From assembly GCA_903929895.1 (NCBI GenBank), contig CAIYWM010000789.1:1-5990 (forward strand): a stretch of 5,990 bases of DNA, given 5' to 3'. Below are positions 1 through 5,326 of the stretch, one piece after another. Position 1 is the first letter of the stretch; each line of letters opens with the position of its first letter. The DNA comes from an uncultured Alphaproteobacteria bacterium (GTDB lineage: Bacteria; Pseudomonadota; Alphaproteobacteria; Reyranellales; Reyranellaceae). A model generated the notes under the pieces. It was not told the DNA's origin, searched no databases, and saw only the letters and a program-made list of their open reading frames with translations. A program made the translations under genes and the position numbers.

Positions 1-756
1 CCGAACACCAAGGTCGTCTATCTCGAGGCGCCCGGCTCGCAGACATTCGAGGTCCAGGACGTCGACGGCATGGCCGCGGTCGCCAAGAAGGCCGGCGCGA
101 CCGTCATGATCGACAATACCTGGGCGACGCCGCTCTACTTCAAGCCATTCGACCATGGCTGCGACATCTCCATCCACGCCGGCACCAAGTACATCGTCGG
201 CCATTCGGATGCGATGATGGGCATCATCTCCTGCGCCACGCGCGAGATGTTCGAGACAGCGAAGACTGCATGCCAGTCGTTCGGCTTCCACGCCGCGCCC
301 GACGATTGCTATCTCGCCCTGCGCGGCCTGCGCACCATGGGCGTGCGCCTGCGCCACCACGAGAAGAGCGGCCTCGAAATCGCGAACTGGCTGAAGACCC
401 GGCCCGAGGTCGACAAGGTGCTGCACCCCGCGCTGCCCGACTGCCCCGGTCATGAGAACTGGAAGAAGCAGTTCCAGGGCTCGTCGGGCCTCTTCTCGTT
501 CACCCTGCGCGACGGCATCAAGCGCCCGGCGGTGGCCGCCATGCTCGACGGCATGGACATCTTCGGCATGGGCGCGAGCTGGGGCGGCTACGAGAGCCTG
601 ATGATCCCAGCCCACCCGGACCAGTACCGCACCGCCGTGCCGTGGCCCGAGGGCAAGCAGCTCCTGCGCGTCCATATCGGCCTCGAAGACGTCGAGGACC
701 TGAAGACCGACCTGGCCGAGGGCTTCGAGCGCCTCAACCGCGCGCACAACGCCTAA
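1..756 (+). CDS. metC: Cystathionine beta-lyase, 3' part (5' end outside window)
   Basis: PLP-dependent enzyme of the Cys/Met metabolism family. It cleaves L-cystathionine to homocysteine, pyruvate and ammonia, the penultimate step of methionine synthesis by transsulfuration, in the cytoplasm. The frame is open from base 1, so the ATG at 70 is internal; 251 residues are visible and about 140 are probably missing. Seen: the family signature EAPGSQTFEVQD (visible residues 9-20), the cofactor-ring aspartate in MIDNTWATP (GAC at 112-114), and the Schiff-base lysine in HAGTKYIVGHSD (AAG at 187-189). The C-terminal GASWGGYESLMIPAHP and LLRVHIGLED blocks are typical of MetC rather than of cystathionine gamma-synthase. 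The gene ends at TAA 754-756 and converges on zur, with a palindromic repeat between them. Family assignment is firm. Beta-lyase over gamma-lyase rests on remembered motif similarity. Confidence 0.93.
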   Translation, partial: PNTKVVYLEAPGSQTFEVQDVDGMAAVAKKAGATVMIDNTWATPLYFKPFDHGCDISIHAGTKYIVGHSDAMMGIISCATREMFETAKTACQSFGFHAAPDDCYLALRGLRTMGVRLRHHEKSGLEIANWLKTRPEVDKVLHPALPDCPGHENWKKQFQGSSGLFSFTLRDGIKRPAVAAMLDGMDIFGMGASWGGYESLMIPAHPDQYRTAVPWPEGKQLLRVHIGLEDVEDLKTDLAEGFERLNRAHNA

Positions 757-785
757 TCCAAGCTCCGCGGTTAGCTCAGGCGTTA

Positions 786-937
786 CAACACAAAACCTCG
801 TGCTGAGGAGGCTGCCCCTCGAGTACCTCGGGGTAAACTCCGCAGCCGTCTCGAAGCATGGGCACGAGCACCACGCCTGTGCCCATCCTTCGAGACGACG
901 CGCTGCGCGCGTCTCCTCGGGATGAGGTCCTGTGGTG
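786..937. repeat. Multi-arm palindromic intergenic repeat (cloverleaf-like)
   Basis: The gap between convergent metC and zur is filled by one nested palindrome. An outer stem pairs 786-810 with 913-937: 19 Watson-Crick and 2 G-T pairs of 25, with the core 796-810/913-927 at 12 plus 2 of 15. Inside it three hairpins abut without spare bases: 811-846 (closing stem gctgc/gcagc), 847-897 (18-bp stem, 847-864 with 880-897, one C-C mismatch, 15-base loop) and 898-912 (acgcgc/gcgcgt, loop tgc). The sequence resembles GC-rich palindromic repeats that recur between genes in many alphaproteobacteria, recalled as variants of CTCATCCTGAGGAG...CTCGAAGGATG. No target-site duplication is clear. No T-run follows either arm, so it is not a canonical intrinsic terminator, though it could stop or stabilise transcripts from both sides. 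Copy number cannot be judged from one window. Confidence 0.8.
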
Positions 938-956
938 ATCTTGGAGTTGGAAACCT

Positions 957-1445
957 CTAGCCGCTCCGGCAGTCGCCGCAGACGCCCGTCACTTCCAGGG
1001 TCATGTCGCGTGCGGTGAAGCCGCGGCGGGTGGCGCTGGCGGAGATGGCGTCGGACAGGCCGTCGCCCTCGATCTCCTCGGCGTTCCCGCACTCGCTGCA
1101 GATCAGGAAGAAGCCGCGATGGGCCTCGCCCGGATGGCTGCAGCCGACGAAGGCGTTCATCCGTTCGATGCGGTGGATCAGGCCGTTCTCGATCAGGAAG
1201 TCGAGCGCGCGATAGACCGTGGGTGGCGCCGAGCCGAGATCCTCGTTGCGCAGGCTGTCGAGCAGCGCGTAGGCGCCCACCGGCTTGTGGCTCGACCAGA
1301 CGAGTTCCAGCACCCGGCGGCGCAGCGGCGTGAAGCGAAGGTCCTTGGCGGCGCACAGTTTCTCGGCCGCGGCGATCGCGTCCTCGACACAGTGCTCGTG
1401 ATCGTGGGCATGCCCGGTGGGCGCCGCTTTGGCCGGTTTTTTCAA
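957..1445 (-). CDS. zur: Fur-family zinc uptake regulator (Zur-type)
   Basis: Zinc-responsive DNA-binding repressor of the Fur superfamily, predicted at 162 residues from a TTG start at 1443-1445. The N-terminal part holds a winged helix (about residues 35-95, with SAPPTVYRALDFLIENGLIHRIE around the recognition helix and wing). The C-terminal part is the dimerisation domain with two structural-zinc CxxC pairs, C116/C119 and C156/C159. H91, C102, H109 and a Glu near residue 124 line up with the regulatory zinc ligands of E. coli Zur, which favours Zur over Fur or PerR. A His-rich stretch GHAHDHEHC lies at residues 11-19. The frame stays open to ATGs at 1520 and 1526, but the added 27 residues do not look like the family, overlap the hisI start and lie across a good promoter. 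The gene diverges from hisI. No znu transporter genes are in view. Family is firm; the exact start is an inference. Confidence 0.9.
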   Translation of the reverse strand: MKKPAKAAPTGHAHDHEHCVEDAIAAAEKLCAAKDLRFTPLRRRVLELVWSSHKPVGAYALLDSLRNEDLGSAPPTVYRALDFLIENGLIHRIERMNAFVGCSHPGEAHRGFFLICSECGNAEEIEGDGLSDAISASATRRGFTARDMTLEVTGVCGDCRSG

Positions 1446-1449
1446 GGGA

Positions 1450-1454
1450 CTTCC
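1450..1454 (-). promoter_or_regulatory. Ribosome binding site supporting the TTG start of zur
   Basis: On the minus strand GGAAG lies 4 bases before the TTG at 1443-1445. The spacing is short and the match moderate, but it is the only plausible site between the predicted promoter (-10 at 1479-1484) and the first family-like residues. No in-frame ATG or GTG exists downstream of that promoter and upstream of the conserved domain. Confidence 0.4.
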
Positions 1455-1457
1455 GAT

Positions 1458-1486
1458 TTGCCAACCGAAGAGGTGGCGATTATACG
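1458..1486 (+). promoter_or_regulatory. Predicted sigma-70 promoter of hisI operon
   Basis: TTGCCA at 1458-1463 (5 of 6 to TTGACA), a 17-base spacer, and TATACG at 1481-1486 (4 of 6 to TATAAT). The start of transcription would fall near 1493, leaving about 26 bases before the hisI ATG, with GGAGG at 1500-1504 and AAGG at 1507-1510 as ribosome binding sequences. It overlaps the zur promoter on the other strand at 1481-1484. Confidence 0.5.
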
Positions 1487-1490
1487 CGCC
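1475..1490. promoter_or_regulatory. 16-bp inverted repeat over both -10 elements
   Basis: GGCG (1475-1478) and CGCC (1487-1490) flank a self-complementary TATA centre (1481-1484), so 12 of 16 positions are symmetric. It covers the -10 of both divergent promoters. It could be a repressor operator, perhaps for Zur autoregulation, or simply the symmetry expected of a bidirectional promoter. It does not match the AT-rich Zur boxes I know from alphaproteobacteria, so no regulator is assigned. Confidence 0.4.
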
Positions 1491-1508
1491 CTTCCTTCCG
1501 GAGGCCAA
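1479..1508 (-). promoter_or_regulatory. Predicted sigma-70 promoter of zur
   Basis: Reading the minus strand, the -35 is TTGGCC (1503-1508, 4 of 6 to TTGACA), then 18 bases, then a perfect -10 TATAAT (1479-1484). Transcription would begin near 1472, giving a leader of roughly 27 bases before the TTG start. The -10 shares bases with the opposite-strand hisI promoter, so the two should compete for polymerase. Predicted by sequence only. Confidence 0.55.
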
Positions 1509-1518
1509 GGCTCGCCCC

Positions 1519-1941
1519 ATGAGCACATTGATGTCCCCAACGACCTATCAACAGCCCGAAATCGACGCCGCCCTCGTCGTCATCAAGTTCGACGCCCAGG
1601 GCCTCGTGCCGGCGATTGCCCAGCAGCATGACACCGGTGAGGTTCTCATGATGGCCTGGATGGACCGTGACGCGGTGGCTGAGACGATGCGCACGGGCCG
1701 CGCATGCTACTGGTCGCGTTCGCGCAAGGGCCAGTGGCGCAAGGGCGACACGTCGGGCCACATCCAGACCCTGGTCGAACTGCGCATCGACTGCGACGGC
1801 GACACGTTGCTGGCGCTCGTCGACCAGACCGGAGTCGCCTGCCACACCGGCCGGCACAACTGCTTCTTTCGCGCGATACGCGACGGGGAACTGGCGGAGA
1901 TCGCTCCCATCGAGATCGACATGGAGAAGGACAAGGTTTGA
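1519..1941 (+). CDS. hisI: Phosphoribosyl-AMP cyclohydrolase
   Basis: Third step of histidine biosynthesis: hydrolytic opening of the adenine ring of phosphoribosyl-AMP to give ProFAR, in the cytoplasm. The protein is 140 residues, the normal size of the monofunctional enzyme, and lacks a HisE pyrophosphohydrolase domain. Seen: YWSRSR (64-69), WRKGDTSGHIQ (73-83), the magnesium aspartates D91, D93 and D95 with zinc-ligand C92 in IDCDGD, and the other zinc cysteines C108 and C115 in ACHTGRHNCFF. All known metal ligands are present, so it should be active. ATG 1519 was chosen because AAGG and GGAGG precede it and the promoter at 1458-1486 lies just upstream; the in-frame ATG at 1417 is upstream of that promoter and inside zur. 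It heads a tight three-gene run and diverges from zur. No other his genes are in view. Confidence 0.95.
   Translation: MSTLMSPTTYQQPEIDAALVVIKFDAQGLVPAIAQQHDTGEVLMMAWMDRDAVAETMRTGRACYWSRSRKGQWRKGDTSGHIQTLVELRIDCDGDTLLALVDQTGVACHTGRHNCFFRAIRDGELAEIAPIEIDMEKDKV
1924..1930 (+). promoter_or_regulatory. Ribosome binding site for the TTG-started lipoprotein
   Basis: GAGAAGG inside the last hisI codons ends 7 bases before the TTG at 1938-1940. It decides the start: no ATG or GTG in this frame lies between it and the twin-arginine signal. Confidence 0.5.
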
Positions 1942-2411
1942 GCACCCTCGCATCGACGCGTCGCGGTTTCCTGCTCTCGGCCGCGCTCCTGCCGCTGGCC
2001 GCCTGCGCCACGACGCCCTCGCCCAGGCACACCCTCTCGCTGCGCGGCGACCGTCTGGTCGCGCTGATCCAGAGAACGGGGCGGGACAACATGACAGCGC
2101 CCGAGGCGCTTGCACTGATGGGCATCACCAACCAGGGCCGCGACATTCCGGTGCGCCAGCTCGCCGACGACGGACCCGACGGCCGCTACGTCGTGAACCT
2201 GGTGAACATCCGCAAGTATCACGAGTTCGTCTTCCAGCGCCGCCAGGGCGACGTGCTGATCCTCCATTCCGCGGATACCGCCTTCAAGCGGCTGGTCAGC
2301 GTACGCTACGCGCGCACCGGCAAGCCGACGGTGATCGCTGACATCGCCTTCGCCGAGCGTGATTACCAGCAGCAGACCGCCTTTTGGTTCGACCGGATCC
2401 CGGGCCCCTAG
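1938..2411 (+). CDS. Putative Tat-type lipoprotein of unknown function
   Basis: A protein of 157 residues that I do not recognise. The N-terminus is a compact signal: STRRGFLL (6-13) matches the twin-arginine S/T-R-R-x-F-L pattern, followed by a hydrophobic stretch and a lipobox LAAC (20-23), so Cys23 would be lipidated after signal peptidase II cleavage. The mature part of about 135 residues is mixed alpha/beta in look, with no cysteine cluster or catalytic motif I can name; it includes VRQLADDGPDGRYVVNLVNIRKYHEFVFQRRQGDVLILH. The TTG start overlaps the hisI stop (TTGA), a typical translational coupling. An ATG-started 235-residue version would begin at 1704, deep inside hisI, and is rejected. 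The MFS gene starts 15 bases downstream. Export via Tat and membrane anchoring are inferred from the signal only. Confidence 0.75.
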   Translation: MSTLASTRRGFLLSAALLPLAACATTPSPRHTLSLRGDRLVALIQRTGRDNMTAPEALALMGITNQGRDIPVRQLADDGPDGRYVVNLVNIRKYHEFVFQRRQGDVLILHSADTAFKRLVSVRYARTGKPTVIADIAFAERDYQQQTAFWFDRIPGP

Positions 2412-2426
2412 TATTGTGACGGTGAG

Positions 2427-3599
2427 ATGACAGTCACCGTCTCGGCTCCGACCACGGCCCGCCGCACCCTCACCGTCTGCGGCGGCGCGCATGCCCTGCA
2501 CGATGGCTTCACCGATCTGCTGAACGTCCTCTACCCGCTGCTGCAGTCGCAGTTCGGCTTGAGTTACGGCGCCATCGGCGCGCTGAAGACGTGCTATTCC
2601 GGCGCCATGGCCACCGGCCAGATCCCGTCGGGCCACCTGGCCGAACGCTTCGGCGGTGTCCGGATCCTGGCCACCGGAACGATGCTGATCGCCGCCGGCT
2701 ACTGCCTCGCGGGACTGAGCGGCTCGCTCTACGGCGTGATTGCCGGCCTGCTCCTCGCGGGGCTGGGCGCCAGCACGCAGCATCCCATCGCCTCCAGCCT
2801 GGTCGCGGCCGCCTATCACGGCCCGCGCTCGCGCACGGCGCTTGGCACCTATAATTTCACCGGCGACGTCGGCAAGGTGTTGCTGCCGGCCCTCTTCGCA
2901 TTGATCGCCGCCTCGCTCGGATGGCAGCAGGCGCTGGTCGTCATGGCCGCCCTCGCCGTCCTCGGCGCCGGCATCATCCTGGCCTCGCTGAAGCCCATTG
3001 TGACACACGGCACGGCGGAACCGTCGAAGACGGTCGCCGGCCAGGACCGGCCATGGGCCTACTGGCTCCTGTTCTCGATCCACATCGCCGACGACCTGGT
3101 GCGGACCGGCTTCCTGATCTTTCTGCCGTTCCTGCTGCGCGACAAGGGCGCCGACCTGCCGACCATCGGACTCGGCCTGTCGCTGATGTTCGCGGGCGGC
3201 GCCGCCGGCAAGCTGGTGATGGGCTGGGTCGGCGAAAAGCTCGGCGTCGTGCCCTCGGTCGTTCTGACCGAAGTCGCCACGACCCTTCTCATTCTGGCGG
3301 CCCTGCCGCTGTCGCTCGACTACGCGCTGCTGCTGCTGCCGGCCGTCGGGCTGATGCTGAACGGCACCTCGTCGGTGCTCTACGGCACCGTCCCGGAGTT
3401 CGTAAGTCCGGAACGACGCACCAAGGCCTTCGCGATCTTCTACACCGGCGGTTCGGTCGCGAGCGCAACCGGACCGCTGCTCTTCGGCCTGCTGGGCGAC
3501 GTGGTGGGTCTCACCACGGCGCTCATCGCCGTTTCCTGCGTTGCGCTCACGACCGTGCCGATGGTTTGGGCGCTGCGACCGGCCTTCGCCGACGACTGA
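2427..3599 (+). CDS. Major facilitator superfamily transporter
   Basis: Twelve-helix secondary transporter of 390 residues, inner membrane, proton-coupled by family. Seen: the inter-helix motif A as GHLAERFGGVRI (69-80) with a degenerate second copy GWVGEKLGV (266-274), and hydrophobic spans throughout, with a polar linker at about 192-209 separating the two halves. Helix 1 carries HALHDGFTDLLNVLYPLL (22-39) and helix 7 SIHIADDLVRTGFLIFLPFLL (217-237). These buried His/Asp residues recall the fosmidomycin-resistance (Fsr) type of MFS exporter, but that is only a resemblance and the substrate is unknown. The ATG at 2427 is the only start in frame after the TAG at 2409-2411; the ribosome binding sequence (GGTGAG touching the ATG) is poor, so translation is probably coupled to the lipoprotein 15 bases upstream. 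It converges on mlrC with a 3-base gap and no visible terminator. Confidence 0.9.
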   Translation: MTVTVSAPTTARRTLTVCGGAHALHDGFTDLLNVLYPLLQSQFGLSYGAIGALKTCYSGAMATGQIPSGHLAERFGGVRILATGTMLIAAGYCLAGLSGSLYGVIAGLLLAGLGASTQHPIASSLVAAAYHGPRSRTALGTYNFTGDVGKVLLPALFALIAASLGWQQALVVMAALAVLGAGIILASLKPIVTHGTAEPSKTVAGQDRPWAYWLLFSIHIADDLVRTGFLIFLPFLLRDKGADLPTIGLGLSLMFAGGAAGKLVMGWVGEKLGVVPSVVLTEVATTLLILAALPLSLDYALLLLPAVGLMLNGTSSVLYGTVPEFVSPERRTKAFAIFYTGGSVASATGPLLFGLLGDVVGLTTALIAVSCVALTTVPMVWALRPAFADD

Positions 3600-3602
3600 C
3601 GC

Positions 3603-5126
3603 TCAGCCCCCGTGCACCGGGCCCATCGGCTTCAGCCGGATGCCCTTGCGCAGGTGCTTGTACGGCATGTCCATCGGATCGGTGATGTGCGCGCCGGGCG
3701 ACTGCACCACCAGGATCGTCTCGGCGATCGGCTGGAAGTCGGCGCGGAAATGGACGGTCGACTTCAGGGCCAGGATCGGCACTTCCGACGGCTCGACGCC
3801 GACGGCGCGGAACATCTCCTGGTCGGCGGCCTGGACCCGCTTGCAGGCCACGACCGCCGACACGCCGGACGCCTCGTCGGTCAAGAGTGCCATCGGCCCG
3901 ATCTGGAACTTCGCGCCGCCGTAGAACGGTCCGGTGCCGGTGAAGACCCCGTCGCTCAGCTTGGCCACGCGCCAGTCGGCTTCGACCGGCTTCTCGCCGC
4001 CATAGCCCACCACCGCGCCGATTCCGCGGCGCATGACGTTGCCCTCGCAGGTCTCGACGGCCGCCCGGGCCGCGCCTTCGTCGACGATCATGCCGATCAC
4101 GGCTCCCTTCGCCTTGTGCCGCATCAGGGCCGCCAGCAGGCCGATCGTGTCCGACGTGCCGCCCGCGCCGGGATTGTCCTGTACGTCGGCCAGCACGATC
4201 GGCTTCGTCGCGTTCTTCGACAGTTCGATGGCGCGAAGGGCCGCCTGGTCGGGATCGAGCAGCTCGCCGTCGAACGCCTTCTCCTGGGCCTTCACAGTGG
4301 CCGCAAGCTTGTCGGCGGCCGCCTCGACGGCCTCCTTGTCGTGGCCGTAGACCACCAGCGCCGGTCCGCAGTGGGCGATGTCGGCCGGCGGGAAACCCGG
4401 CGTGTGCGTCACACTGACGATGCCCTGGTTGTGACTTTTCTCCCCCGCCTCCAGCTCTCCCACCAGGTCGAAGATGCCCTTGGCCGGCTCTATAAAAGTG
4501 CACTGCCAGACCAGCGGGATCAGGAAGTCGAGCTGGCGGTAGGCGCGGTAGACCGGCCGCTTCTCGCGCAGCAGCTTGTCGAGAAGCTCGATCGCGCGGC
4601 TGCCGGTCACGGCCATGTCGATATGCGGGTAGGTGCGATACCCGACCAGGGCCGTGGCGAGCGTCGCCATGTCCGGCGTCAGGTTGGCGTGATAATCGAG
4701 GCTCGCCACGATCGGTAACTCGTCGCCCACGATGCCGCGGATCCGGCGCAGCAGCTCGCCCTCGCCGTCCTCGGTATTCTCCGCGACCATGGCGCCGTGC
4801 AGGTCAAGATAGACCGCGTCGAACGGTCCGTGCTTCTTCAGGTCCTCGTTGAACAGCGCCCACATCTTCTCGTAGGCGTCCTCGGTCACGTAGGATGCGG
4901 GCGATGCTGCCGCCCAGGCGAGCGGCACGATCTCGTGTCCCAGCTCTGTCAGCTTCCTGACCGCACCGGCGATCGGGATGTTGAAGCCCTCGACCCCGGC
5001 GATCATCTCCGGCCCGCGCAGCAGCGGCGGCCAGGCGTCGGCGCGCACGAACTCCTCCCAGGTCGCCTGCTGCGGCGCGAACGTGTTCGTCTCATGCTGA
5101 AAACCGCCAACCGCGATACGCGCCAT
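3603..5126 (-). CDS. M81 family metallopeptidase (MlrC-like)
   Basis: Zinc-dependent hydrolase of the MlrC/M81 family. The founding member breaks linearised microcystin fragments in sphingomonads. Most relatives sit in unrelated bacteria and probably act on other peptides or amides, so microcystin degradation should not be assumed. The protein is 507 residues, the usual full length. Seen: the N-terminal GGFQHETNTF (7-16), DLHGAM (108-113), SLDYHANLTPD (142-152) and YRTYPHIDM (163-171), which supply the His/Asp/Glu residues expected at the metal site. The C-terminal domain has DNPGAGGTSDT (317-327) and KSTVHFRADF (455-464). No signal peptide is seen, so it is cytoplasmic. ATG 5126 was preferred over the ATG at 5147 because GGGGAG lies at ideal distance and family proteins begin MARIAVGGFQHE. 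A dehydrogenase gene lies 200 bases upstream on the same strand. Confidence 0.92.
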   Translation of the reverse strand: MARIAVGGFQHETNTFAPQQATWEEFVRADAWPPLLRGPEMIAGVEGFNIPIAGAVRKLTELGHEIVPLAWAAASPASYVTEDAYEKMWALFNEDLKKHGPFDAVYLDLHGAMVAENTEDGEGELLRRIRGIVGDELPIVASLDYHANLTPDMATLATALVGYRTYPHIDMAVTGSRAIELLDKLLREKRPVYRAYRQLDFLIPLVWQCTFIEPAKGIFDLVGELEAGEKSHNQGIVSVTHTPGFPPADIAHCGPALVVYGHDKEAVEAAADKLAATVKAQEKAFDGELLDPDQAALRAIELSKNATKPIVLADVQDNPGAGGTSDTIGLLAALMRHKAKGAVIGMIVDEGAARAAVETCEGNVMRRGIGAVVGYGGEKPVEADWRVAKLSDGVFTGTGPFYGGAKFQIGPMALLTDEASGVSAVVACKRVQAADQEMFRAVGVEPSEVPILALKSTVHFRADFQPIAETILVVQSPGAHITDPMDMPYKHLRKGIRLKPMGPVHGG

Positions 5127-5133
5127 TCCATGT

Positions 5134-5139
5134 CTCCCC
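5134..5139 (-). promoter_or_regulatory. Ribosome binding site fixing the M81 peptidase start
   Basis: GGGGAG on the minus strand ends 7 bases before the ATG at 5124-5126. It lies within the extra seven codons of the longer reading from 5147, which argues against that longer start. Confidence 0.7.
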
Positions 5140-5326
5140 GAAGCCATCCATCCAGGCTGCGGACAGTATTACGCATGTGAGGCAGCGAATGCGAGATGCC
5201 CGCGTCGGGATCGCCATGAGCAGGAACATCGACGGGCGCCGAGCCAGGCATCGAACGACGCAATACGCTCCCCGGCTCGCCGTCACCTGCGTGCGCGACA
5301 AGGGATATCAGAGGACCCGGTAGCGA

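Noticed and set aside
768..780. tRNA-like D-arm sequence (GGTTAGCTCAGG) just after metC
   Set aside because: No T-loop sequence, acceptor stem or anticodon arm at the right distances; the following bases belong to the palindromic repeat.
786..937. A rho-independent terminator pair for metC and zur
   Set aside because: The hairpins are long and GC-rich but no run of T follows in either direction, so it is listed as a repeat with only a possible role in ending transcripts.
1704..1937. N-terminal extension of the lipoprotein from ATG 1704
   Set aside because: It would overlap hisI out of frame for 238 bases and bury an excellent signal peptide in the middle of the protein.
1707..3083. 458-codon open frame on the minus strand opposite hisI, lipoprotein and MFS genes
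   Set aside because: Composition is Arg/Gly/Asp/Ala-rich and low-complexity, as expected for antisense of GC-rich genes; the plus-strand genes have recognisable families and signals.
3612..4718. 368-codon open frame on the plus strand inside the M81 peptidase gene
   Set aside because: Shadow of a well-supported full-length M81 gene; the translation is Arg/His/Asp-rich with no recognisable motif.
3603..5126. Calling the M81 gene mlrC with microcystin degradation as its role
   Set aside because: No mlrA, mlrB or mlrD neighbours; the family is broad, so a gene symbol and substrate would be over-annotation.
5127..5326. Promoter (TAATACT near 5165-5171) and weak inverted repeat (GAGCC 5241-5245 / GGCTC 5274-5278) between the dehydrogenase and M81 genes
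   Set aside because: No -35 match at proper spacing, and the stem is only about 6 bp; too weak to annotate. Nothing else is recognised in this gap apart from the ribosome binding site.
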